Shown: positions 18,612 through 27,699 of the stretch, in pieces
Position numbering within the stretch: the stretch's first letter is position 1
How the letters are laid out: each line of letters opens with the position of its first letter
Assembly (NCBI RefSeq): GCF_001561955.1
Contig: NZ_CP014223.1
Span: 2,294,001 to 2,358,000, forward strand
DNA length: 64,000 nucleotides
Source: Anaerotignum propionicum DSM 1682
Lineage (GTDB): Bacteria; Bacillota; Clostridia; Lachnospirales; Anaerotignaceae
Direction: 5' to 3'
The notes under the pieces: model-generated
What the model was told of the DNA's origin: nothing
Seen by the model: only the letters and a program-made list of their open reading frames with translations
The model's database searches: none
Made by a program: the position numbers and the translations under genes

Positions 18612-19580
18612 TTAAACCAATGTACGAATGGCACCCACAATATCAATTGCATTGGGAATGCATGCCTGCTCCAAAACAGGAGCAAAAGGCACTGGCGTAT
18701 CCAATGCGCCGATACGTACCACAGGAGCATCCAACAAATCAAACATCTCTTCTGCAATGATTGCGGAAATTTCGCCACCATAACCGCCACGCTTATTTTC
18801 TTCTGTGGCAATTATAACTTTATGTGTTTTCTTTAAGGATTGGAAAATTAATTCTTTATCCAAAGGATATAAGGAACGAGGATCCAAAACCTCAACAGAA
18901 ACCCCCTCTGCCTCCAGCTGCTTTGCTGCAGACAGAGCTTCATGTACCATTTTACCTGTTGCAATGATTGTAACATCATTACCAGCATGCTTGATGTCAC
19001 CCTTGCCAAAGGGAATAGGCTCAAAGCTTTCCACTTCGCCCTTCATGGCATACATTGCCTTGTGCTCCAAAAACATAACAGGGTTGTCATCATCAATTGC
19101 TGAAAGCATCATCCCCAATGCATCCTGGGGTGTGGAGGGATAAACCACCTTTAACCCGGGCACATGGGTCAGCCATGCCTCTAAAGACTGAGAATGCTGT
19201 GCCGCAGCACTTACCCCTGCACCATTTGGCAAACGCACCACCATAGGCATAGAAATTTTCCCACCAAACATATAACGCATTTTTGCCGCTTGATTCACTA
19301 GCTGATCCATGCCAACGGTCAAGAAATCGCAGAACATTAACTCTGCAATGGGGCGGATGCCTGTTGCCGCCGCACCAACTGCGGTACCAATAATAACGCC
19401 TTCGGAGATAGGTGTGTCACGCACGCGTTTTTCGCCGAATTCTTGAAACATTCCTGCGGAAACGCCGAAACAACCGCCAAACTCGCCAACATCTTCACCA
19501 AATAATACTACATTGGGGTTTTCCCTCATCCGGATGCTCATGCCTTCTCGGATTGCCTCTGCATAACTCATCTTTTTCAT
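18612..19580 (-). CDS. acoB: Acetoin dehydrogenase E1 component, beta subunit
   Basis: 322 residues of a transketolase-like beta subunit that completes the thiamine-diphosphate site with AcoA. Visible blocks: LFGEDVGEFGGCFGVS, DTPISEGVIIGTAVGAAATG, RPIAELMFCDF and the C-terminal KTHKVIIATEENKRGGYG. It overlaps acoA by 4 bases (translational coupling). Context with lipoyl-E3, AcoX and AcoR favours acetoin over pyruvate as substrate. Confidence 0.93.
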   Translation of the reverse strand: MKKMSYAEAIREGMSIRMRENPNVVLFGEDVGEFGGCFGVSAGMFQEFGEKRVRDTPISEGVIIGTAVGAAATGIRPIAELMFCDFLTVGMDQLVNQAAKMRYMFGGKISMPMVVRLPNGAGVSAAAQHSQSLEAWLTHVPGLKVVYPSTPQDALGMMLSAIDDDNPVMFLEHKAMYAMKGEVESFEPIPFGKGDIKHAGNDVTIIATGKMVHEALSAAKQLEAEGVSVEVLDPRSLYPLDKELIFQSLKKTHKVIIATEENKRGGYGGEISAIIAEEMFDLLDAPVVRIGALDTPVPFAPVLEQACIPNAIDIVGAIRTLV

Positions 19581-20563
19581 CTTACCCGTACCTCCTCTAC
19601 AATATCGGAATAGATATCCTGAACAACGGATGCTACATCAGGCTCAGGACTCTCTTCTGCAAATTGAATGGCATCTTTTATTTCATTCATTACTTGTTCT
19701 GTGCAAGCAGAAAGTTCTTTTTCACTCAACACATTGTTTTCCTTCAAGAAAGCTTCAAATCTAGGAATAGGGTCCTTCTTTAACCACGCTTCCTGTTCTT
19801 CCTTAGGTTTATAGTTACCAGGATCTCCTTCAAAGTGGCCTCTCCAACGGTATGTTTTGCACTCAACCAAAGTAGGGCCTTGGCCTTTTCTTGCTCTAGC
19901 TACTGCTTCCGTTGCCGCTTCATAAACAGCAAGCACATCATTGCCATCTACAACAACGCCGGGGATGCCGTATGCCGCACCACGATCGGCAACGTCTTTA
20001 ATTTTCTGATGACGAGCCTGACTCATGGAAATGCCGTAATTATTGTTTTCACATACAAAGATAACAGGCAAGTTCCAAACTGCCGCCAAGTTCATAGATT
20101 CATGGAAGGTACCTTGGTTAGTGGAAGCATCACCAAAGAAGCAAACACAAACTTGATCTGTCTCCCGCAATTGGGCAGATAAACCTGCACCTACAGCGAT
20201 ATTATGGCCAGCACCTACGATGCCGTTTGCACCCAAAATACCCTTGTCACGATCCGCAATATGCATAGAACCGCCTTTTCCTTTGCCATAGCCTGTAGCT
20301 TTGCCATATAGCTCAGCCATCATAAATTTTAAATCGCCGCCCTTTGCCACAATGTGACCATGGCCTCTGTGGGTACTGGTGATATAATCCTCATCGCTTA
20401 AGCAAGCGCATACACCTGTTGCAACTGCTTCTTCCCCTAAATACAGGTGAACAAAACCGGGAATTCTCCCATCTGCAAACAAAGATTGTGCCTTGCTTTC
20501 AAATTCACGGATACGTAACATCCGTAGATACATGTCTTTCATGACTTCCTTAGGTACTTTCAT
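19577..20563 (-). CDS. acoA: Acetoin dehydrogenase E1 component, alpha subunit
   Basis: Thiamine-diphosphate E1 alpha of 328 residues from the ATG at 20563, preceded by AAAGGAGG. An ATG at 20593 is in frame but has no site. The TPP-binding motif GDASTNQGTFHES, ending in ENNNYGIS, is clear, along with STHRGHGHIVAKGGD and RWRGHFEGDP. The protein cleaves acetoin to acetaldehyde and hydroxyethyl-TPP. It follows the Lin0512-family gene by about 37 bases. Confidence 0.94.
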   Translation of the reverse strand: MKVPKEVMKDMYLRMLRIREFESKAQSLFADGRIPGFVHLYLGEEAVATGVCACLSDEDYITSTHRGHGHIVAKGGDLKFMMAELYGKATGYGKGKGGSMHIADRDKGILGANGIVGAGHNIAVGAGLSAQLRETDQVCVCFFGDASTNQGTFHESMNLAAVWNLPVIFVCENNNYGISMSQARHQKIKDVADRGAAYGIPGVVVDGNDVLAVYEAATEAVARARKGQGPTLVECKTYRWRGHFEGDPGNYKPKEEQEAWLKKDPIPRFEAFLKENNVLSEKELSACTEQVMNEIKDAIQFAEESPEPDVASVVQDIYSDIVEEVRVR

Positions 20564-20600
20564 TTCATAAACCTCCTTTGAAATATTGTTCAAGAACGCC

Positions 20601-20963
20601 TTATGGTTCCAGAATCCTAACCTCTACCGCCGCAATGGCAACCTCTATGCTGTCGTCTTTATCTCCAAACCTTGGTATAAAAAGCCCTGGTACTTGCAAT
20701 CCTCCTTTAACCGCCTTTACCTCCACTTGACCAATGGGTAAACAGTTTGCAATCTCAACAGGATTTACCTCCTCCGGCCTTGAAACTGCCACTGTCACTT
20801 GAATTTGTACCGACTGATTTAAGTCCTCTAGGCCCAAAACTTCTGTTAAACCACACAGACAACTGCGTGAAACTGCATCCTTCACCGCCTTTACTGCCGC
20901 TTTACCTGCATCCTGACCATGAAAATCCGTGCCCATTCCAAATTCAATGATATAACGCTTCAT
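20601..20963 (-). CDS. Lin0512-family protein, first gene of the aco operon
   Basis: 120 residues beginning MKRYIIEFGMGTDFHGQDAG, recognised as the Lin0512 family (small proteins found beside aco genes; function unknown). GMGTDFHGQD and the later ANCLPIGQVEVKAVKGGL are its conserved parts. It starts 26 bases from the likely sigma-54 transcript start and has a GGGAGGTGAAG site. The family may be a small chaperone or regulator for the complex, but that is inference. Confidence 0.75.
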   Translation of the reverse strand: MKRYIIEFGMGTDFHGQDAGKAAVKAVKDAVSRSCLCGLTEVLGLEDLNQSVQIQVTVAVSRPEEVNPVEIANCLPIGQVEVKAVKGGLQVPGLFIPRFGDKDDSIEVAIAAVEVRILEP

Positions 20964-21000
20964 ACTTCACCTCCCTCTACCTTGTTTCTGTACTATGTAT

Positions 21001-21018
21001 AAAGCAAGGTTTGTGCCA
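21001..21018 (-). promoter_or_regulatory. Sigma-54 (-24/-12) promoter of the aco operon
   Basis: On the minus strand the sequence TGGCACAAACCTTGCTTT gives TGGCAC, a 5-base gap and TTGCTT, a full match to the sigma-54 consensus. It lies about 38 bases before the Lin0512-family start, and the adjacent gene encodes an AcoR-type sigma-54 activator. Confidence 0.92.
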
Positions 21019-21038
21019 CATTTGGCGGTTACCAAAAT

Positions 21039-21056
21039 TTTGTGCACTTGCACAAA
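21039..21056. promoter_or_regulatory. Upstream activator palindrome, likely AcoR site
   Basis: TTTGTGCA-CT-TGCACAAA is a perfect 8-bp inverted repeat with a 2-base centre, starting 20 bases upstream of the -24 box. Sigma-54 activators bind such palindromes; the assignment to AcoR is from position. It is closer to the promoter than most enhancers. Confidence 0.65.
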
Positions 21057-21112
21057 TACAATGGAGTGTCATGAGACTTTGATAAATTTTTTTGTTTATT
21101 TTGTCTAAAACG

Positions 21113-21162
21113 CAAAAAACCGTAAGATTTTTGAGAAAAAATTTCTCTCAAATATCTCACGG
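21113..21162 (-). terminator. Terminator of acoR
   Basis: A long hairpin (CCGTAAGAT at 21120-21128 pairing with ATCTCACGG at 21154-21162, extended through the TTTGAGA core) ends in six T on the minus strand. A second short inverted repeat, TTTCTCAT/ATGAGAAA, lies at 21172-21193 right after the stop. Confidence 0.75.
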
Positions 21163-21195
21163 TCTCGATAATTTCTCATGATACAATGAGAAATC

Positions 21196-23132
21196 TCAAT
21201 CTATGACTTTTACTTTTTTCGGTTGAATACCACACTTTTTACATATGCGATAGAAAGTTGCCCGACTTACCTGTAAGCTCTTTGCAGCATCATCAATATT
21301 TCCTTTTGCACCTTGCAAAGCTTTTAATACTTCATGATACATGGTATCTGTTTGGGGAACAGTTTTTGATTGTAATTTTGAATTGCCAATGACATAACAA
21401 AAGTCCTCCGTAGTCAAGGTGTCTTCATTGCATGCATAAAAAGTTCTTTCTATGCTGTTTTGTAATTCACGCACATTTCCGGGCCAATCATATTGCATCA
21501 GCGCATCCAAATATCCCTCGGACATGTTTTTTTGCTGCTTTGGATAACGTTTGTTAAAGCGATCCAAAAATATCTCAGCACAGCCTTTGATGTCCAACGG
21601 ACGATCCCGCAAGGGGGGTATATCCAGTTTTAATACGTTTAGGCGATAAAACAAATCTTGGCGAAAACGTCCCTGCTCCGACTCGGTACGCAAGTTTCGG
21701 TTTGTTGCGGCAATCACCCGCACATCAAGCTTTCTTTCCTGGGTTCCGCCCAATCGGCGAATGCGCAGGGATTCCACCGCCCGCAAAAGTTTTGCCTGAA
21801 ACTCCAAAGGCATCTCTCCAATTTCATCCAAAAACAGCGTTCCTGAATTGGCAAGTTCAAATTTTCCAGGGTTTCCTTCCTTTAAGGCGCCAGTGAAAGC
21901 ACCCTTTTCATACCCAAACAATTCACTTTCAATTAAATCCCTTGGCAAAGAAGCACAATTCACTGCTACAAAAGGTCCCTTTGCCCGACTGCTCTCATTA
22001 TGTATTGCTTGCGCAAACAGCTCTTTCCCTGTTCCACTTTCACCTTCAATCAAAACCACCCCATCATAGCAAGCAAATTTTTGCGCCAATTGTATGGTTT
22101 TTCTCATCAAAGGGTCTTGGGCATAAATGTGCTCAAAGGTGTAATTCGCCCGATTTCCCGAAACTTTGTTTACAGAATCTATCAAATATTCTTGTCGCTT
22201 TAATGTAACTGTAAAGGTTCTAATATCCCCATCTAGGGTGGGGGACATGGTTGCACTGCAATCGTAAATATGCCGTCCCACCAAAAGGCGAGTGTCATTG
22301 GTAATATATTGTCGTTCCTGCTCCCAATGCTGTAATTGCGTCCAATCCACATCAGGCATATACTCTCGAAAATCTGAATTTTCCAAAAGATTCATGGTCA
22401 ATCCAAAGCTTTTTTCTGCGGCTTGATTAATCCATATTGGGCAAAATGCATCGTTTAACAGAACAATTCCATTTTCACTGCTATCTAGGGTTTTTCTCAT
22501 AAGCCTTGCACTTTGCTGCTGTTTTATCATGGTTTCTATGCTAAAGGCCGCTGCAACCACAAGCCCTAATGTATGGGTATGGGGCTGGGCATAGTGAAAG
22601 TCCCCCGATATATCCAAGCAACCAATGATTTCGCCATTGGCACCATGTATGGGTGCAGCGGAGCATGTCCATTGATGATGGGGCAAACCGTAATGCTCCG
22701 GCCCTACCATTTGAATAGACGTGTCATAGTCCAAGGCAATGCCGATGGCATTGGTGCCAACCTCTAAATCGCTCCAAAGGGAGCCTTTGACAAACTCCAG
22801 CTCCTTAGACATTTTTCAACCGCCATATCCCCTATGGTTTCCAGTATGTAACCAACACTATCTGTCAAAACCAATAAAAAGTGGGATTGCTTCACAATTT
22901 CGTATACACTTTGCATAACGGGCAAAGCAATTTCCAAAAGCTCCTTGTTTGCTGCCCGAATACTTTGAAATACTTTATCATCGGCACAACGCCCTCTGCC
23001 CTTCATTGGGTCTAGGCCATTGTGCTGGCATTTCTTCCATGATTTTTCCACAATTGGATTCATTCTTTCATCTGTCTCACCTGTTTTGACAAAATGATCC
23101 CATATTTCTTGTAAAATCTCAATTTCCATCAT
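21196..23132 (-). pseudogene. acoR: AcoR sigma-54-dependent activator, interrupted by a one-base frameshift
   Basis: Two overlapping reading frames together make one AcoR. The first (from ATG 23132, GGGGGA site) holds the N-terminal signal region, ending [12 protein letters not shown]. The second (21196-22812) resumes with [12 protein letters not shown] and EVGTNAIG, then a sigma-54 AAA+ domain ([30 protein letters not shown]) and a Fis-type helix-turn-helix at the end ([17 protein letters not shown]). The break is at an A5 run on the minus strand (22812-22816); six A would restore one frame (GAA AAA ATG). It could be a sequencing error, a true mutation, or slippage. It is convergent with nothing and reads toward the aco promoter. 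Confidence 0.85.
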
Positions 23133-23327
23133 TTTATCCCCCTTTAAAGCCAATTTTGTCTCAAAAGTCTTAATTATATTGTACAAGAATATCTCGTTTT
23201 TCACAATCGTATAAGATTACCAAGAAATATCTCACTCTTTTGTTGTAATTTCACAGAAGCACAACTTATTTATGAAACAAATCAATGTTGCCCATTGAAC
23301 CATATAGAACCTAGATATTTTTATAAA

Positions 23328-23367
23328 GCAAAACGGTTGCTGTCTTTCGACAACAACCGTTTTGTGC
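23328..23367 (-). terminator. Terminator of spoIVA
   Basis: A stem of about 11 bp (GCAAAACGGTTG against CAACCGTTTTGTGC, further GTC/GAC pairs) begins one base after the spoIVA stop. The minus strand continues into an AT-rich stretch. Confidence 0.65.
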
Positions 23368-23368
23368 A

Positions 23369-24847
23369 TTAAAGGATAATGCAAATCAAACCGCCGCTTC
23401 CTTCGTTTACAATCTTTTGCAGGGTTTCTGCCATTTTAAATTGTGCGTCCTCAGGCATACGATAAATCTTGTTTTGCATGCCCTCACTCACCATTGCACT
23501 TAACGTGCGTCCAAAAATATTCAAATCCCAAATCTTTTCAGGCTCAGTTTCATAATCTGCAATCAAATTATCAATAAACTCCCGGGACTGTTCCTCATTC
23601 CCGATAATGGGTGAAACCTCCGTTTCCACATCCGCTTTGATTAAGTGGATAGATTCGCCTTTTGCTTTCAGCTTAATGCCATAGCGGCTTCCTTGTTTGA
23701 ATACCTCTGGCTTCTCCAAGGAAATCTCTTCAAACACAGGGGTAACCACACCATAGCCTTTGCGCTTCACATCATTCAACGCCGTAGAAATCTTATCATA
23801 TTCTTTCTTGGTTTCTGAAAGCATTTTAATGGTAGAAATTAGAGCATAATCATTTTCAATAGGTAAATCAACGGTTTCACTTAAAATACGATAGAATAAG
23901 CCATCCTCAAAGGTCAGTGCAACATCCACAGCACCTTCTCCCGGCAACATGCGATCGGAAAAAACCTTTTTAAGGAAATCTTTGCTTTCTAAGGCTACAA
24001 TAGCACTGGAAACGTCCGCCAACCGATCAGCCTTTTCCATGACCTCTTTTAAACCCTCAATCAGGGAATCTTTCAACCAATGATCATCCTCCAGCGTCTC
24101 CACCCATCCAGGGAAATAAAAACGAATTTCACGCATAGGAAATTGATATAATACTCGCTCCAAAATAGTCTTAATATCTTCCGCTTTTAGCTGAGCAACG
24201 TTTACAGGAATAACAGGAACACCATATTTTTCCTCCATATCTCGAGCCAATATGACCGTAGATTCTCCGTAAGGTGTTGCCGTGTTCAGTAGAATTACGA
24301 AAGGTTTCCCCATTTCTTTTAATTCTTCAATGACTCTTTCCTCGGCATCAATATAGTTCTCCCTAGATAATTCCGTTACCGAGCCATCTGTTGTAACCAC
24401 AATGCCAATGGTAGAATGGTCAGTAATTACTTTCTTTGTTCCCATTTCTGCCGCTTCTATAAAGGGCATGGCATTTTCTGACCAAGGTGTATGTACCATA
24501 CGGGGAATTTCTCCATCCATATGTCCCTCTGCTTCCGGAACCAAATAACCAACACAATCAATCATGCGTACCCGCATATCCGTATTATCTCCAAGGGTAA
24601 TTTGCACCGCTTCATTGGGCACAAACTTTGGTTCCGTTGTCATAATGGTTTTTCCTGATGCAGATTGAGGCAGTTCATCTTTAGCCCGCTCTCTGGAATG
24701 AACATTTTGAATGTTGGGAAGCACCAGCAAATCCATAAACCGCTTGATAAATGTAGACTTTCCTGTTCGCACAGGGCCAACTACACCAATATAAATATCT
24801 CCGCCTGTCCTTTCTGAAATATCCTTATAAATATCAAATTTTTCCAT
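23369..24847 (-). CDS. spoIVA: Stage IV sporulation protein A
   Basis: ATPase that polymerises on the forespore to form the base of the spore coat. 492 residues from the ATG at 24847 (MEKFDIYKDISERTGGDIYI, strong AAAGGAGG); an ATG 57 bases further out does not fit the family. Walker A GPVRTGKSTFIKRF, MTTEPKFVPNEA, and the conserved C-terminus are present. Normal length. This is a direct marker that the organism can sporulate. Confidence 0.97.
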   Translation of the reverse strand: MEKFDIYKDISERTGGDIYIGVVGPVRTGKSTFIKRFMDLLVLPNIQNVHSRERAKDELPQSASGKTIMTTEPKFVPNEAVQITLGDNTDMRVRMIDCVGYLVPEAEGHMDGEIPRMVHTPWSENAMPFIEAAEMGTKKVITDHSTIGIVVTTDGSVTELSRENYIDAEERVIEELKEMGKPFVILLNTATPYGESTVILARDMEEKYGVPVIPVNVAQLKAEDIKTILERVLYQFPMREIRFYFPGWVETLEDDHWLKDSLIEGLKEVMEKADRLADVSSAIVALESKDFLKKVFSDRMLPGEGAVDVALTFEDGLFYRILSETVDLPIENDYALISTIKMLSETKKEYDKISTALNDVKRKGYGVVTPVFEEISLEKPEVFKQGSRYGIKLKAKGESIHLIKADVETEVSPIIGNEEQSREFIDNLIADYETEPEKIWDLNIFGRTLSAMVSEGMQNKIYRMPEDAQFKMAETLQKIVNEGSGGLICIIL

Positions 24848-25404
24848 AACAATTTCCTCCTTTGATTTCAAACTGTATCCATACAATATATTATTATGTT
24901 TCAAATACAGGAATAGAACAAAGTAGGACTTGTTTTAAAAATTATTTCTCTTTAAAAGAAATTGCAAAATATCCTTGGTGTCTTGTTAAAACCATTTTAC
25001 ATGTTTCTTAGTTTTCTATTGACTTTTGTATGGGAAAGTTTTAATAGCCGATCCAAGTACTTTGAGGACATTTCAATATAAAATTGTGGCTTTAAATTCA
25101 TTATCCCTAATCCTTATAAATAAGAAGTAAATGTAATGAAATATTCTTAGGTGTGACCCACCACATTAAGTTTAACTTGCAGAAAACATTCCACTATTAT
25201 GGTCTAAGAGAATCTTGATGAACTTTAACAAAAGCGAAGGAATAAATCTTAATCAATGTGTTGTTTGTCAATGGACAACTTCTGTCCTTGTTATTTATCC
25301 ACTAACCATACACGTCAAGGACAATGTAATTAATATTCCCGATCATAAATATTGAGACCAATTTAGCCATCTCTATATTTATGATATAAAATGATAAAAA
25401 GTCA
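24848..25404. other. AT-rich intergenic gap upstream of spoIVA
   Basis: No plausible ORF or RNA was found. The one clear structure is a 16-bp near-perfect inverted repeat at 25342-25385 next to the neighbouring stop codon. The spoIVA promoter (expected to be sigma-E type) must lie in the first hundred bases but I could not place it with confidence. Confidence 0.5.
25342..25385. repeat. Inverted repeat (16-bp arms)
   Basis: ATCATAAATATTGAGA (25342-25357) pairs with TCTCTATATTTATGAT (25370-25385), one mismatch, 12-base loop. It starts 19 bases past the stop of the 225-residue ORF. There is no T-run on the minus strand, so it is not a standard terminator. Confidence 0.6.
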
Positions 25405-26082
25405 TTAAAGAATTTTTAAAGGTATTTCTTTTGTCTGCTCGTTTTTATCTGTATAACGCACAACACACTCTCCTAGTTTTGAAAACGTCACAAAGTCGAC
25501 ATCATAATCAAGTGATAGATCATTTATGAAATTATTTTCATTATAAGCAGTGTACATTGGAAGAGGCACACACATTGGATAAGAAAAATCATAAAATTCA
25601 AGACCTGATGGGTGTGCCCAATAACACCCACTAATCACCAAAATATTATTTTTTTTGCAATAATACTTTTCTTGCCAAATAAAAGTCTCTTCCTTATTAA
25701 GAACAGTCTCGGGAACGTAAGATACTACCAATAAATTTGACATATCCATAATTGAATACCCATACAAATCAATGTTAAATATCAGATATTCTCTGCCATT
25801 TCTATGGTGAATCAATTTTGCAAATATATACCCAGTAATGCACTTAAACTCAGTAATAATTATCCCATCTACGCTTTTTAGTATACCTTTTGACACGGTA
25901 TGGCGTATTGGGAAGTTTGTACCTGCTTCTGATTTCTCATACAAAACAACCTCTAAGACATACTTGTTCTCTATATTATATTGAGTCGTGTTCGATGGAT
26001 TTAACATATATAGCCAATCAAAAGATTCCCTATATATCTTATAATCTTGTGTGTATGCAATATTTTTAGGATAATCTATCAT
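25405..26082 (-). CDS. Hypothetical protein, 225 residues
   Basis: I do not recognise the family. It is a mostly beta-type, AT-rich soluble protein with no signal peptide or membrane segment, and with aromatic-rich blocks (ESFDWLYMLNPS; GCYWAHPSGLEFYDFSYP). ATG at 26082 has a GGAG site with good spacing. Codon use is more AT-rich than the surrounding housekeeping genes. Size, composition and the neighbouring orphan ORF resemble immunity proteins of polymorphic toxin systems, but no toxin is present; that reading is inference. Confidence 0.6.
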   Translation of the reverse strand: MIDYPKNIAYTQDYKIYRESFDWLYMLNPSNTTQYNIENKYVLEVVLYEKSEAGTNFPIRHTVSKGILKSVDGIIITEFKCITGYIFAKLIHHRNGREYLIFNIDLYGYSIMDMSNLLVVSYVPETVLNKEETFIWQEKYYCKKNNILVISGCYWAHPSGLEFYDFSYPMCVPLPMYTAYNENNFINDLSLDYDVDFVTFSKLGECVVRYTDKNEQTKEIPLKIL

Positions 26083-26300
26083 AAAATTCGCTCCATATAA
26101 TTACTCCTAACTCTCGGATACCCATGTTTCATGCTTTCGCCCTCTTACTTGTCCCCCCTATTCACCATCGCTATCGTCTCAACGTGGCTTGAGAGGAGCA
26201 CTGATGTTTAATGCCTTTTCCGTTGTAGGGAATTGGTCAACGGTAATTTTACATTTTGTAAGATCTGCCAGACATGAGCTCTTAGTTGATATATATCTAT

Positions 26301-26645
26301 TTAGCCCTTAGTCCAAGATTTCTGCAATATTCGACCACTTACAGGATCAACAATTGCTTTAATCCCCTCAAAAGTTTGTAATTGTAAATTTCCATTGTCA
26401 TCTTTTTGTATATCAATAAAAAGATGTTCATCTGTGTATTTGTTGTAATTTTGGAATATTGGTTTCACATTCCACAAGACCTTTCCATTCTTTCCTATTG
26501 AATACACATTGCTCAAAGGTTGATCAGCCATATTATCACTATCGATATTCCACAACAATATAATATACACCTTCTCGAACTCAACAATAGACTTAATTTT
26601 ATAATCAAAATTTAATACCTCATTATTAATATTTTCCTTCCCCAA
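26301..26645 (-). CDS. Immunity-like small protein, possibly N-terminally truncated
   Basis: About 114 residues. The pattern VYSIGKNGKVLWNVKP, then DGN-like middle and AIVDPVSGRILQKSW resembles a common family of orphan or immunity-type proteins with a WxI...DPxTGxI layout. The only start in frame is a TTG at 26645 with no ribosome site, and the frame stays open upstream to a TAA (NPENIYSIVNIL). This suggests lost 5' sequence. Possibly a remnant. Confidence 0.4.
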   Translation of the reverse strand: MGKENINNEVLNFDYKIKSIVEFEKVYIILLWNIDSDNMADQPLSNVYSIGKNGKVLWNVKPIFQNYNKYTDEHLFIDIQKDDNGNLQLQTFEGIKAIVDPVSGRILQKSWTKG

Positions 26646-26711
26646 GATATTTACTATACTGTAAATGTTCTCTGGATTATTTTAATTACGTCATATTATC
26701 ATTTGATTGAC

Positions 26712-26933
26712 CTATTTACTGCCTTTTACCAAATTAACAGTATATTTTACGAATTCTTCAGGGGTGGGAATCTTATTTTTTCGTGGTACAGCATTTTGTC
26801 TTGCAGATGTAATACCATCACCCGTGGTATTTTGATAAGCATATTCAAGTGCATTTTGCATTTCTTCCTTTACCGCTTTTACGCTAAGTCCATTTTCTTT
26901 TGCAATTTTTCTAAAAATATTACGCATGCTCAT
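26712..26933 (-). CDS. Small helical protein of unknown function, 73 residues
   Basis: ATG at 26933 follows a strong GGAGGAGG site. The sequence MSMRNIFRKIAKENGLSVKAV and then a helix EEMQNALEYAY looks like a small helix-turn-helix-type fold. Similar short proteins occur in clostridial accessory regions, where some are annotated (loosely) as Spo0A-like. It is divergent from the XRE regulator at 27087. No firm function. Confidence 0.6.
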   Translation of the reverse strand: MSMRNIFRKIAKENGLSVKAVKEEMQNALEYAYQNTTGDGITSARQNAVPRKNKIPTPEEFVKYTVNLVKGSK

Positions 26934-27086
26934 TTGTGCCTCCTCCGTTTCCTAAATGAAAAATGAATGAATATTGTATAGGTACTTCTATAATACTATA
27001 CAAGATATCTATTTTCAATAACTTATATCATATTTATCTTATCAAATATTCGATATAGAATAATCAAAAAGAGGTGATAAGAGATA

Positions 27087-27413
27087 ATGGAAAAAGCACA
27101 ACTGAAAGAAATTGGGCAACGTTTAAGACAGAAACGCACTGAATTAAATTTAACACGTGAAGAATTTGCAGAACTTGCCGATATTTCGCCTGGTTTTTAC
27201 GGACAAATTGAAGTAGGAACCACACAAATGTCTATTGATACATTAATAAAAATTACAACATCTATGCACCTTCCCATGGAATATGTTTTATTTGGAACGG
27301 GATATTCACCCTCGGATTGTTCACCTATTATTGAATTGCTCAATAACTGTACCGAAAGAGAAATAAAGTTAGCCGAGCGACTTTTAAAACTGTATTTACT
27401 GAAAGTTGATTAA
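27087..27413 (+). CDS. XRE-family transcriptional regulator, 108 residues
   Basis: An N-terminal Cro/C1 helix-turn-helix (residues 8-63: IGQRLRQKRTELNLTREEFAE, abridged here to RLRQKRTELNLTREEFAELA and SPGFYGQIEVGTTQMS). The C-terminal 40 residues (IIELLNNCTEREIKLAERLL) are helical and may dimerise. An AGAGGTGATAAG site lies upstream. It is divergent from the 73-residue ORF, and the two may form a regulator-target pair. Confidence 0.85.
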   Translation: MEKAQLKEIGQRLRQKRTELNLTREEFAELADISPGFYGQIEVGTTQMSIDTLIKITTSMHLPMEYVLFGTGYSPSDCSPIIELLNNCTEREIKLAERLLKLYLLKVD

Positions 27414-27446
27414 AAGTAACTCATTAATAAATAATGAGTTACTTTT
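27412..27446 (+). terminator. Terminator after the XRE gene
   Basis: A perfect 15-bp stem, AAAAGTAACTCATTA and TAATGAGTTACTTTT, overlaps the stop codon and continues into TTTT/TTT on the plus strand. It may work in both directions. Confidence 0.75.
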
Positions 27447-27699
27447 AAATTTAAGGAATTAGAATTTCCTTAATAAACATAAAATCCTATTTGCACTACA
27501 AAAATTCATATCTCTTTTTTTGATATTTTTGCCTTTGCCCCAAAAGCTGCAACTCCAACTATAAATTTTATTGTTTTAAGTTTTATGCTAGGATTTAGGA
27601 ATCATCAGAGACAGCATTTATCTGCAATAGTGCCATCGTTTATTTTTGATGTAATGTTACCACCAGATGAATATTGTATTATGTCTGTTACCGTTTTGT

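Noticed and set aside
22764-22812. Programmed -1 frameshift in acoR
   Set aside because: The run is only A5 and the heptamer is not canonical; a plain deletion or a sequencing error is simpler. Kept only as a thing to check.
26083-26300. Possible decayed reading frame between the two immunity-like ORFs
   Set aside because: Frames are interrupted by several stops and I could not recognise any protein, so no pseudogene was called.
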